14,279 bases of DNA from an uncultured Oscillospiraceae bacterium (GCA_910587205.1 CAJULZ010000074.1:1-14279), one strand, 5' to 3'; positions 5,908 to 13,439 are shown, numbered from the stretch's first letter. Numbers and translations: made by a program. Notes: a model not told the origin generated them from the sequence alone.

Positions 5908-7681
5908 TGTGCTGCTTCCCCTCCTCCTCCAGTTTTTGCAGCTCCACCATGCGGCGGTAGGCCGGGCAGGTCTCATACAGCTCGCTGTGGGGTCCGGCGG
6001 CGGATACCCGGCCGTCCTCCAGGAAAATGATGCGGTCCATCTGCTCCACGGTGGAGATCCGGTGGGCGATGAGGATGGTGGTCCGGCCCTTGCGGGTGCG
6101 CTTCAGGCTGTCCAGGATGGCGCGCTCGGTCTGGGTGTCCACGGCGGACACCGAATCGTCCAGAATCAGGATGGGCGCGTCTTTGATGAGGGCGCGGGCG
6201 ATGGAGATGCGCTGTTTCTGCCCGCCGGAGACAGTGACCCCCCGTTCGCCCAGGACAGTGGAGTAGCCCTGGGGGAAGTCCCGGATGTCTCCGTCCACCC
6301 CGGCCAGGACGGCGGCGGTGGATACCCGGGCCGGGTCGGGGGCGGTATGGGTGAAGTCGATGTTCCGGGCGATGGTGTCGCTGAACAGGAAGTTGTCCTG
6401 GGGGACGTAGGCTGCGGCCCGGCGCACGTCCTGGATGGGGACGGTGTTGACATCGTGCCCGTCTACGAAAATCGTGCCGTCGGGGACGTTGCAGGTGCGC
6501 AGGATCAGGTCCACCACAGTGGTCTTGCCCGCCCCGGTACGGCCCACCAGGCCGATGTTTTCCCCGGCGCGGATGGAGAAGGATACATCCTGAAGGGCGT
6601 CGTACTCCCCGCCGGGATAGCGGAAGGTGAGATGCCGGAACTCGATATCCCCCCGCACCGGCCCCAGGGGGCGCACGTCCGGGCGGTCGGCCACGCCCTG
6701 GGGGGCGTCCAACAGTTCGCCAATGCGCTTGAGGGAGGCCTGGCCCCGGCTGGTCATGTCGATGAGCTCAGACACCGCCATGATGGGCCACACGATAGCC
6801 TGGAAATAGCCGATGAATTCCATCAGTTCCCCGGCGTTGAAAACGCCCCGCCACACCAGCCAGCCGCCATAGCCCAGGATGATGCAGATCACCGATTCCA
6901 CAAACAGCGTCACCAGGATGCGCAGCAGCACCGAGGCCCGGGTGAAGTCCACGTTGGCATCTTCATTCTCCCGGTTGAGCTTTTGGAAGGCCATGAGTTC
7001 CCTGGCCTCCTTCACAAAGGCCTTGATGACCGCCACGCCGGAAAAGCTCTCCTGGGAAAAGTCGGACAGCCGGGAAAACGCCTCCTGGCGGATGTCCCAT
7101 TTTTTCATCATGTACCGGCCCACCACCGCGCTGGACGCCAGCAGCAGCGCCATGGGGATCATGGCCAGGGCGGTCATGACGGGGTCCATAGCCCACATGC
7201 GCAGCATGGACATCGTGCCCAGCAGCAGCGCGTCGAAAAACATCAGGAAACCGGAGCCGTAGCAGTCCTGCACAGTCTCCAGGTCGTTGGTGAACAGGCT
7301 CATCAGCCCGCCCACTTTGTTTTCCGTATAGAACTGCCTGTCCAGGTCCTTGGCGTGGTCGAACATCTCGTTGCGCAGGTCGGTCTCCACCTTGATGGCG
7401 GCGCCGAAAATGCACACGCGCCACAGGAAGCGGCCGAACACCATGGCTACCACGATCCACACCATGGGCAGGCAGATACGGTCCAGCAGGAAGTCCATGT
7501 CAAAGGGGACGGCCGCGCCGTCCACCTCCACGAAGCCCTGGTTTACCCCGTTGATGACCTGCTGGTACAAGTTTGGCAGGACGAGCTGGATATAGTCCAC
7601 CAGGATCAGCGCGGCCAGCCCCAGCAGGAGCCACCCGGCGTATTTGAAGTAATACCGGTTAATATGTTTTCCAAAGATCAC
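5900..7681 (-). CDS. Heterodimeric multidrug-type ABC exporter, degenerate-site subunit (BmrC/YheI-like)
   Basis: The 593-residue half-transporter has six membrane helices (about 14-310) and an ATPase domain (about 343-585). Motifs are Walker A GRTGAGKTT (Lys386), Q-loop Gln428, canonical signature VSGGQKQR at 484-491, Walker B LILDDS with Asp509 replacing the catalytic glutamate, and His540. The Glu-to-Asp change marks the subunit that builds the non-hydrolysing site in heterodimers such as BmrC/BmrD and TM287/288. Length and gene order match yheI-yheH. The start is GTG at 7681: an in-frame TAA at 7688-7690 rules out anything upstream and GAGAGGGG lies 9 bases before it. It is the first gene of the exporter operon. 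No convincing promoter hexamers were found upstream. Confidence 0.93.
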   Translation of the reverse strand: MIFGKHINRYYFKYAGWLLLGLAALILVDYIQLVLPNLYQQVINGVNQGFVEVDGAAVPFDMDFLLDRICLPMVWIVVAMVFGRFLWRVCIFGAAIKVETDLRNEMFDHAKDLDRQFYTENKVGGLMSLFTNDLETVQDCYGSGFLMFFDALLLGTMSMLRMWAMDPVMTALAMIPMALLLASSAVVGRYMMKKWDIRQEAFSRLSDFSQESFSGVAVIKAFVKEARELMAFQKLNRENEDANVDFTRASVLLRILVTLFVESVICIILGYGGWLVWRGVFNAGELMEFIGYFQAIVWPIMAVSELIDMTSRGQASLKRIGELLDAPQGVADRPDVRPLGPVRGDIEFRHLTFRYPGGEYDALQDVSFSIRAGENIGLVGRTGAGKTTVVDLILRTCNVPDGTIFVDGHDVNTVPIQDVRRAAAYVPQDNFLFSDTIARNIDFTHTAPDPARVSTAAVLAGVDGDIRDFPQGYSTVLGERGVTVSGGQKQRISIARALIKDAPILILDDSVSAVDTQTERAILDSLKRTRKGRTTILIAHRISTVEQMDRIIFLEDGRVSAAGPHSELYETCPAYRRMVELQKLEEEGKQHNA

Positions 7682-7732
7682 GCTGTTTTACCCCTCTCTG
7701 TTTACAACGGGCGTTCCCCAGTCTATCACACT

Positions 7733-7898
7733 CCGGAGGACACGTCCAGGGTTAAATTTGAGTTTTTGCCGGAGAACCCGGGCTGCGGGACCCCCTTGGA
7801 CGCAGAGGCTTTAGCGGCGCTTCCCCTATCTGAGGGGGGAGCGCCGCAATATGTCTTCCCGGAGGACACTCCCCGGCCGCCCAGTTCCAGTTGTTTTT
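7733..7898. repeat. Non-coding element with partial direct repeats and a central hairpin
   Basis: This lies in the 296-bp gap between the divergent exporter and acetyltransferase-like genes. CCGGAGGACAC occurs twice, at 7733-7743 and 7859-7869. Each copy is followed, 18 and 23 bases on, by GTTTTT (7762-7767, 7893-7898). That gives two diverged units of about 35-40 bases on either side of a long GC-rich hairpin at 7814-7847. The layout resembles dispersed intergenic repeats rather than a leader. The right unit overlaps the -35 of the next gene. Confidence 0.45.
7814..7847. other. GC-rich hairpin without a T tract
   Basis: GCGGCGCT (7814-7821) pairs with AGCGCCGC (7840-7847), and the stem continues through a G-T wobble and four C-G pairs to about 13 bp. 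Neither strand has a U run after it, so I do not call it a terminator. Confidence 0.6.
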
Positions 7899-7919
7899 CA
7901 GGGAAGGGCGTAGTATAAT
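7891..7919 (+). promoter_or_regulatory. Sigma-A promoter of the acetyltransferase-like gene
   Basis: A perfect TATAAT (7914-7919) is preceded at 17 bases by TTGTTT (7891-7896; TTG conserved). The leader to the ATG at 7978 is about 50 bases. Confidence 0.65.
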
Positions 7920-7977
7920 AGATACCCGTTGAGCGGACTGCATATTTGACGATGGAAAAACGAAAGGGGGGTTCGGT

Positions 7978-8637
7978 ATGGACTACCGGGCGCTGGATTG
8001 GGAGAGTTATCCCCGCAGGGGGCATTTCGAATATTTTAACGCCATGGCTGACCCCTATGTGGGGCTGACGGCGGAGGTGGACGTCACCCGGTTCCTGGCG
8101 GTGTGCCGGGGGGCGGGGCTGCCCTTTTTCCTCAGCTTCCTGTACTGCGCGGGGCGGGCGGCCAACGCAGTGCCCCAGCTGCGCCAGCGGATCGTGGGGG
8201 GCAGGCCGGTGGAGTTTGACCGCTGCGACACCTCCCACACGGTGCTGCGGGAGGATGGGACGTATTGCTACTGCCGTTTGGACTGTATGCGGCCCTTTGG
8301 GGAATATCTCCCGGATGCCAAGGCCCGCCAGGAGGAGGCAAAGGCCGATGGGGATCTGGACGACGGGGAGGACGCGCTGGGCCTGCTGTTCGTGTCTGCC
8401 GTGCCGTGGGTGCGGTACACCGCCATCCGTCAGCCCACCCCCGTCCCGGCGGATAGCAACCCCCGCCTTACCTGGGGGCGGTACTGGGAAGCGGGGGGAC
8501 GCACCGTGATGCCGGTGACGGTGCTGGCCAACCACGCGCTGGTGGATGGGATACACATCGGGCGGTTTTTTGAAGCGCTGGGGGCAGAGATGGACGGCTT
8601 CCCGGCGGGGCGGCAGGGAGAGGCATATTTGGAATAG
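7978..8637 (+). CDS. Chloramphenicol acetyltransferase (CatA)-like protein
   Basis: The 219-residue protein has the length and fold landmarks of type A chloramphenicol acetyltransferases, which form trimers and transfer acetyl from acetyl-CoA to a hydroxyl. The N-terminal R-x-x-HFEYF is at about 13-20. The S-A-V-P-W motif at 140-144 corresponds to the serine of the active site. The catalytic H-x-x-x-D-G is in NHALVDGIHIGRFF, with His186, Asp190 and Gly191. The ATG at 7978 has an AAAGGGGGG ribosome site about 6 bases upstream. It is cytosolic with no signal. Catalytic residues are intact, but the chloramphenicol pocket differs from textbook CATs: for example, Asn185 stands where classical enzymes have His, Gln or Asn before the catalytic His. 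Many CatA-like proteins of anaerobes have no proven resistance role. It has its own promoter next to the efflux operon; resistance function is inference. Confidence 0.85.
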   Translation: MDYRALDWESYPRRGHFEYFNAMADPYVGLTAEVDVTRFLAVCRGAGLPFFLSFLYCAGRAANAVPQLRQRIVGGRPVEFDRCDTSHTVLREDGTYCYCRLDCMRPFGEYLPDAKARQEEAKADGDLDDGEDALGLLFVSAVPWVRYTAIRQPTPVPADSNPRLTWGRYWEAGGRTVMPVTVLANHALVDGIHIGRFFEALGAEMDGFPAGRQGEAYLE

Positions 8638-8643
8638 AGACCG

Positions 8644-8673
8644 TTGACAAACAGCCTCCTAAGCCCATATAAT
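8644..8673 (+). promoter_or_regulatory. Sigma-A promoter of the first chemoreceptor gene
   Basis: Perfect TTGACA (8644-8649) and perfect TATAAT (8668-8673) are separated by 18 bases, starting only 6 bases after the preceding stop codon. The leader is about 60 bases and ends in AGAGGTGCGGAGAG before the ATG. Confidence 0.85.
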
Positions 8674-8738
8674 AATGAGGTATATAGACCCCAAAGCATC
8701 GCAGAATTGCATAAAAATGTAAAAAGAGGTGCGGAGAG

Positions 8739-10712
8739 ATGAACAGCATCCAAAAGAAGATCACGGTCTGCCTGATGGCGACGGTTCTGACCGCGTTGGT
8801 CCTGGTAGGGGCCACCAGTATTGCCCTCAACTACCGGAGCACCATCGCCACAGTGGATCAGATGATGAGCGAGACCGCCGTGCTGGCGGCGGAGCGCATT
8901 GAGCAGGAGCTCGCGGCCTACAAAAACGTGGCCATGGACACCGGCTATATCGCCCAGCTGTCCGACAGCGGGACGGCTGTGGAGGAAAAACGCGCTATTA
9001 TTGACGAGCGGGCGGCTATGCACGGCTTCCAGCGGGGCAACGTCATCGGCGCGAACGGCTATAGCATTTTCGACGGCAAGGACTACTCCGACCGGGAGTA
9101 TGTCCAGCAGGCCATGAAGGGCCAGATCTATGTGTCTGAGCCGCTGGTGAGCAAGATCACCGGGGAGCTGTCCATCATGGTGGCCGCGCCCCTCTATGGC
9201 GGCGGAAGCCGGGATGGCGGCATTGTGGGCGTGGTGTATTTCGTGCCGCCTGAGACCTTTTTGAACGACATCGTGTCCTCCATCAAGGTCAGTAAAAACA
9301 GCCGGGCCTATATGATCAACAAAAACGGCGACACCATCGCCGACGTGACCCTGGAGACCATCACCACCCAGAACATAGAGCGGGACGCCCAGGACGACCG
9401 GTCTTTGAAGGAGCTGGCCGCGATCCACGCCGAGATGCGCCAGGGGAAGAACGGGTTTGGAAGTTTCCAGGATACCGACGGGCCCCGGTATGCGGCCTAT
9501 GCCCCGGTGGGCGGCACGGACGGCTGGAGCGTGGCGGTTACGGCCATGAAGAAGGACTACCTCACCGATACATATGTGGGCATCCTCATCAACATCCTGG
9601 TGATTGTGGCCTCTGGCCTAGCCTCCATTGTGGTGGCGGTGAAGCTGTCCAGCAACATCAGCGTACCCATGCGGGCGGTGTGCGCCCGGATGAAGCTGCT
9701 GGTGGAGGGCGACCTGAAGTCCCCGGTTCCCCAGACCGCCGGGCAGGACGAGACGGCGGAGCTCACCCGGGCTACGGCGGAGATGGTGGAGGGGTTGAAC
9801 ACCATCATCGGTGACATCAGCTACCTGCTCACCGAGATGGCCGGCAAGAATTTCGATATCCAATCCCCCCACCGGGACGCCTATGTGGGTGAGTTCCAAA
9901 ATATACTGCTGTCCATGCGCAACTTAAAGCAGGAGCTGAGCGGCACTATGCGGCAGATCGATGCTTCCGCCGGCCAGGTATCGTTTGCCAGCGGGCAGGT
10001 TTCCACCGGGGCCCAGTCGCTGAGCCAGGGCTCCATGGAGCAGGCCAGCGCCATTGAAGAATTGGCGGCCACCATCAACGATATCTCCTTCAGCGCCAAG
10101 AGGACTGCGGAGGCGGCGGAGGCGGCGGGCCGTTCCGTGGGTCAGGCGGGCGCTCAGCTGGGAACCAGCGTGGATTATGTCAAGGATCTGAACAAGGCGA
10201 TGGAGAAAATCTCCAGCTCCTCCGAGGAGATTTCCAAGATCATCGCAACCATTGAAAACATCGCGTTCCAGACCAACATCCTGGCCCTCAACGCCGCGGT
10301 GGAGGCCGCCCGGGCGGGCAGCGCCGGCAAGGGTTTCGCGGTGGTGGCCGACGAGGTGCGCAACTTGGCCCAGAAGTCCGACGAGGCCGCCAAGGCCACC
10401 AAGGAGCTGATCGAGGGCTCCATCGCCTCCGTTACCGAGGGCGGGCAGGCGGTGGGAAAAGTCACCGAGTCCCTGGAACGGACCAACCAGTATGCCGGGA
10501 ACGTAACTGTCCAGATGGATATTGTGGTCAAGGCGGTGGAGAGCCAGACGGAGTCCATCGCTCAGGTCACGGAGGGCATCGATCAGATTTCCAACGTGGT
10601 GCAGACCAACAGCGCCACGGCCCAGGAGAGCGCCGCCGCCAGCCAGGAGCTGTCTGCGGAGGCGGCCGGGCTGAAGCAGATGGTGGACGAATTTACCCTG
10701 GCCAAGGATTGA
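8739..10712 (+). CDS. Methyl-accepting chemotaxis protein with double-Cache sensor (receptor 1)
   Basis: The 657-residue transmembrane chemoreceptor has TM1 at about 9-30, an extracellular dCache-type domain at about 35-275 (core DYSDREYVQQAMKGQIYVSE at 115-134), and TM2 at about 279-302. A HAMP linker follows at about 303-355, a second HAMP-like segment at about 360-400 (including AYVGEFQNILLSM), and the cytoplasmic signalling hairpin to the C-terminus. The conserved CheA/CheW-contacting tip is about residues 505-545, including NIAFQTNILALNAAVEAARA. The Cache domain lacks the tryptophan/aspartate amino-acid-binding signature, so the ligand is probably not a simple amino acid. No C-terminal CheR-docking pentapeptide is visible. 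The start follows AGAGGTG and gives a clean short cytoplasmic N-terminus. It is transcribed alone from the promoter at 8644-8673 and ends at a long hairpin. Chemotaxis to an unknown ligand is the expected role. Confidence 0.95.
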   Translation: MNSIQKKITVCLMATVLTALVLVGATSIALNYRSTIATVDQMMSETAVLAAERIEQELAAYKNVAMDTGYIAQLSDSGTAVEEKRAIIDERAAMHGFQRGNVIGANGYSIFDGKDYSDREYVQQAMKGQIYVSEPLVSKITGELSIMVAAPLYGGGSRDGGIVGVVYFVPPETFLNDIVSSIKVSKNSRAYMINKNGDTIADVTLETITTQNIERDAQDDRSLKELAAIHAEMRQGKNGFGSFQDTDGPRYAAYAPVGGTDGWSVAVTAMKKDYLTDTYVGILINILVIVASGLASIVVAVKLSSNISVPMRAVCARMKLLVEGDLKSPVPQTAGQDETAELTRATAEMVEGLNTIIGDISYLLTEMAGKNFDIQSPHRDAYVGEFQNILLSMRNLKQELSGTMRQIDASAGQVSFASGQVSTGAQSLSQGSMEQASAIEELAATINDISFSAKRTAEAAEAAGRSVGQAGAQLGTSVDYVKDLNKAMEKISSSSEEISKIIATIENIAFQTNILALNAAVEAARAGSAGKGFAVVADEVRNLAQKSDEAAKATKELIEGSIASVTEGGQAVGKVTESLERTNQYAGNVTVQMDIVVKAVESQTESIAQVTEGIDQISNVVQTNSATAQESAAASQELSAEAAGLKQMVDEFTLAKD

Positions 10713-10733
10713 TCCTCAGGACAGGCGATAGGG

Positions 10734-10777
10734 CAGGGGACGCCCCCGGATACTCTGGTATCCGGGGGCGTCCCCTG
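10734..10777. terminator. Long perfect hairpin between convergent genes; terminator lacking a U tract
   Basis: A 20-bp perfect inverted repeat (10734-10753 with 10758-10777) with a TCTG loop sits between the chemoreceptor and the convergent desulfoferrodoxin gene. Neither side has a T run. It could stall or protect both transcripts, or be a repeat element; terminator is the positional guess. Confidence 0.55.
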
Positions 10778-10812
10778 TACCGGGTTTGCGCGCCCCGCCG
10801 TTTGGGGAGGCG

Positions 10813-11187
10813 TCACCCCTTCCAAAGACTGTGGAGGTTGCAGTAAGCGTAGACCGCTTCCACCTCGTCCCCTTCACACAGCGCGAAGCGGGCCGACGGG
10901 CGGCTGCCCGGTTCCAAGGTTTTGAGTTGGCTGCCCTGGCGGGTGCGCAGCCAGATCCACCCGATATAGTGCTCGGGGAGCATGGGGTGGTCCACGGAAC
11001 CGACGGATACCGTCACGACATTGCCCTGCGTCTGATATACGGGGACGTGTTTTTCCAGGGCGGCGTCGGTGGTGCTGGGGGCGAGCTCCTTCATTTTTTG
11101 CCCGCAGCACACCAACGGGACGCCGGCGTCCGTGACCTTGACGGCGACGTTGCCGCAGTGCTCGCAGATATAAAATTTCTGATCCAT
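10813..11187 (-). CDS. dfx: Desulfoferrodoxin, two-iron superoxide reductase (class I)
   Basis: The 124-residue protein reduces superoxide to hydrogen peroxide, with electrons from rubredoxin, in the cytoplasm of anaerobes. The N-terminal desulforedoxin-type domain holds a Cys4 iron site: Cys8, Cys11, Cys27 and Cys28 (CEHCG and CCGQ). The catalytic domain has the Fe(His)4Cys set: His47 (in EKHVPVY), His67 and His73 (VDHPMLPEHYIGWIWL), and Cys116 and His119 (YCNLHSLW). Glu45-Lys46 are the usual second-sphere pair. Length is normal for the class. The start has AGGAGG 8 bases upstream. It lies convergent to receptor 1 and divergent from receptor 2. I found no PerR-type box and no clear promoter hexamers in its leader, which contains a CCGGCG/CGCCGG inverted repeat at 11211-11237. 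Confidence 0.97.
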   Translation of the reverse strand: MDQKFYICEHCGNVAVKVTDAGVPLVCCGQKMKELAPSTTDAALEKHVPVYQTQGNVVTVSVGSVDHPMLPEHYIGWIWLRTRQGSQLKTLEPGSRPSARFALCEGDEVEAVYAYCNLHSLWKG

Positions 11188-11296
11188 TTAATAGTTTCCT
11201 CCTGCGTGTTCCGGCGGGTCCGACGCAGCTGCGCCGGTCGGCCTGGGACTGGTAATAGGATGCCCGGATGGGCGGGAAAAAATAAGGCCGCCGCCA

Positions 11297-11333
11297 TAAA
11301 ATTCTTGCATTTCTGCCGTTTAGCTGGTATCAT
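11297..11333 (+). promoter_or_regulatory. Overlapping candidate sigma-D (sigma-28) and sigma-A promoters of the second chemoreceptor
   Basis: TAAA (11297-11300), 14 bases, then GCCGTTTA (11315-11322) resembles the motility sigma factor pattern TAAA-N15-GCCGATAA. Overlapping it, TTGCAT (11305-11310), 17 bases, then TATCAT (11328-11333) preceded by TGG fits an extended -10 sigma-A promoter. Either would give a leader of about 85-100 bases. Confidence 0.55.
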
Positions 11334-11425
11334 ACGTAATGTATGGTTTTTTGCCGTAAAACTGGTCTTTTGTGGGAATTCCACGAGGAAACAGCGCGGC
11401 AAGAAAATGTTGGGGGGAGTTTTTC

Positions 11426-13438
11426 ATGATGAAGCTGAAAGAAAGACGAGCCGCCCGCTCCACCTCTGCGGTGAAGCGGGGGATGGGGATTACGGGGAAG
11501 CTGGTCTTTGCTACTGTAGCCAGCGCGGTGCTGGCGCTGGCGGCGCTGTTGGCGGTGGTCTATTTTCAGATGTCCAGCGTCCTGCTGGAAAAAAGCGAGG
11601 ACCTTCTCCGAACCACCACGGAGCGGACGATACAGGAGACCCGGGCGTGGATGAACAGCACGCTGACCATGCTGGACACGCAGCGGGATACCATCGAATA
11701 CGAGGACATGGACGTACCCGCCATCCGGGATTATGTCAAGCATACGGCGGGGCAGAACGACGCCTACCCCGCCGGGCTGTACGTGGCGCTCACCAGCGGC
11801 GAGCTGTACCACGCATCCTTTGTGCCGGGGCCGGAGTTTGACGCGTTGTCCAAAAGCTGGTACCAGGACGGCGTCGCCTCCCAGAACTTCATCCTGGGTG
11901 ATGTGTATTTTGACGAGGACAGCCAGTCATATGTAGTGGGCGCGTCCGGTGTGCTGAAGAATAGGGACGGTTCGGTGCGGGGGGTGGCCGCAGCGGACGT
12001 ATATCTGGATTCCATCTCCAAGATCGTCAGCGGTATCCAGATTGAGGATACCGGCGGGATCTTCCTGGTGGACACCCGGACGGACACCATCATCGGCCAC
12101 CGGGACGCGGAGATCACCGGCAGCAAGCTGGGGCAGCTGGATTCCGGCATGTACGCCTATGCCAGCCAGGAGATTGAGGCGGGAAGGGCAGGGCTCTCCC
12201 TATACGGCGGCACGTATATCCAGGTGGCCCCGGTGCCGGGGAGCGACTGGACGGCGGTAGCCTATGTTTCCCAGGGGGAGGTGCTGATGGAGCTGCACCG
12301 GCTCACCGCGGTCATGGTAATTATGGCGGTGCTGGCGGTGGCCATCCTCACCCTTTTGGTGGTTATCCAGGTGCGGCGCATCATCGGCCGCCCGGTGGCG
12401 GAGCTGAGTCAGGCTGCTACCCGAATCGCGGAAGGGGAGCTGGACCAGGCCATCCGCTACCAGTCCAACGATGAGCTGGGAGTACTGGCGGACGACTTCA
12501 ACCGGGTCACCGTCCGGCTGCGGGACTATGTAGTGTACATTGACGAGATCGCTAAGACGCTGCGGGAGATCGCGGGGGGCAATCTGGCCTTTACCTTGGA
12601 GCAGGATTATACCGGCGAATTCTCCAAGGTCAAGGATTCGCTGGAGGAGATTTCTTTCCAGCTTAACGGTGTGATGGGGCAGCTCCACGCCGCATCGGAA
12701 GATGTGGCCGCGGGGGCGGCGCAGGTGTCTAACGGCGCTATGGCACTATCCCAGGGCTCTACCGAGCAGGCCGCCGAGGTGGAAGCCCTGGCCGGGCACA
12801 TCAGCTCGGTGTCGGAGAGCGTCCGCCGCATCGCCCAGGGCGCGCAACAGGCCAGCCAGCTGTCCCAGGAGGTCAAGAACGGACTGACGCAGAGCAGCGG
12901 GAAGATGCAGAACCTGACGGAGTCTATCCAGAAGATCAGCGACCGGTCTACGGAGATCCACCGGATTGTCAAGATCATCGAGGATATTGCCTTCCAGACC
13001 AATATCCTGGCGCTGAACGCCGCGGTGGAGGCGGCCCGGGCGGGCGAGGCCGGGAAGGGCTTCGCAGTGGTGGCCGATGAGGTGCGGATGCTGGCGGGCA
13101 AGTCCTCCAAGGCGGCGAAGGAGACCACGGTGCTGCTGGGCCAGACGGTGGGTGCGATGGAGGACGGGGCCCGGGCGGCCCAGGACACGTCGGAATCCAT
13201 GCTGGCCGTGGTGAGCCAGGCGGATGAGATGGGCAAGCTCATTGACGGCATCGCGGAGTACACCCAGCAGCAGTCCGGCAACGCCCAGGAGATTACCCAG
13301 GGCATCGAGGAGATTTCCAACGTGGTGCAGAGCAACGTGGCCACGGCGGAGACCAGCGCCGCCGCCAGCGAGGAGCTGTCCGGCCAGGCGTCGATGCTGA
13401 AGGATCTGGTGTCCAAGTTCCGCCTGAAAAACCGGTAA
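11426..13438 (+). CDS. Methyl-accepting chemotaxis protein with double-Cache sensor, candidate amino-acid receptor (receptor 2)
   Basis: The protein has 670 residues from the chosen ATG. A basic cytoplasmic tail precedes TM1 (about 26-48), then a dCache domain (about 52-285), TM2 (about 293-315), HAMP (about 316-370), a second HAMP-like segment (about 373-415) and the signalling hairpin. The tip is about 515-555, including DIAFQTNILALNAAVEAARA. The Cache domain shows Trp145-Tyr146, Tyr161-x-Asp163 and Asp191 at the spacings of the dCache amino-acid motif known from PctA-type receptors (W128/Y129, Y144/D146, D173). Lys143 and Phe138 stand where that motif has Arg and Tyr. ATG 11426 is chosen because GGGGGGAG lies 6 bases upstream. 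A further in-frame ATG at 11372 would add 18 non-membrane residues and lacks a ribosome site; the second Met at 11429 is also possible. No CheR pentapeptide is seen. Confidence 0.94.
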   Translation: MMKLKERRAARSTSAVKRGMGITGKLVFATVASAVLALAALLAVVYFQMSSVLLEKSEDLLRTTTERTIQETRAWMNSTLTMLDTQRDTIEYEDMDVPAIRDYVKHTAGQNDAYPAGLYVALTSGELYHASFVPGPEFDALSKSWYQDGVASQNFILGDVYFDEDSQSYVVGASGVLKNRDGSVRGVAAADVYLDSISKIVSGIQIEDTGGIFLVDTRTDTIIGHRDAEITGSKLGQLDSGMYAYASQEIEAGRAGLSLYGGTYIQVAPVPGSDWTAVAYVSQGEVLMELHRLTAVMVIMAVLAVAILTLLVVIQVRRIIGRPVAELSQAATRIAEGELDQAIRYQSNDELGVLADDFNRVTVRLRDYVVYIDEIAKTLREIAGGNLAFTLEQDYTGEFSKVKDSLEEISFQLNGVMGQLHAASEDVAAGAAQVSNGAMALSQGSTEQAAEVEALAGHISSVSESVRRIAQGAQQASQLSQEVKNGLTQSSGKMQNLTESIQKISDRSTEIHRIVKIIEDIAFQTNILALNAAVEAARAGEAGKGFAVVADEVRMLAGKSSKAAKETTVLLGQTVGAMEDGARAAQDTSESMLAVVSQADEMGKLIDGIAEYTQQQSGNAQEITQGIEEISNVVQSNVATAETSAAASEELSGQASMLKDLVSKFRLKNR

Positions 13439-13439
13439 G

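Noticed and set aside
5908..5976. Upstream ATG for the second exporter subunit
   Set aside because: The extra 23 residues lie wholly inside the partner's coding end and have no good ribosome site, whereas ATG 5907 does.
7814..7847. Intrinsic terminator in the exporter/acetyltransferase gap
   Set aside because: The hairpin is strong but followed by AATATG on plus and TAAAGC on minus; both flanking genes are transcribed away from it, so no transcript needs to end here.
4531..7918. Long plus-strand frames (499 and 716 codons) opposite the ABC exporter genes
   Set aside because: They are antisense shadows rich in His, Gln and Gly with no recognisable domain; the exporter motifs are unambiguous on the minus strand.
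7726..8556. Minus-strand frame of 276 codons across the intergenic repeat and the acetyltransferase-like gene
   Set aside because: It overlaps a well-supported CatA-like gene on the other strand and otherwise translates the non-coding repeat; no ribosome site was seen.
11188..11296. PerR or other peroxide-box operator upstream of dfx
   Set aside because: No TTATAAT-type palindrome was found; the CCGGCG/CGCCGG and CGCAGCTGCG repeats present are GC-rich and do not match a known redox operator.
11340..11425. Cyclic-di-GMP riboswitch in the leader of receptor 2
   Set aside because: I looked for GEMM-type conserved blocks because such leaders can precede motility genes, and found none; only short weak inverted repeats are present.
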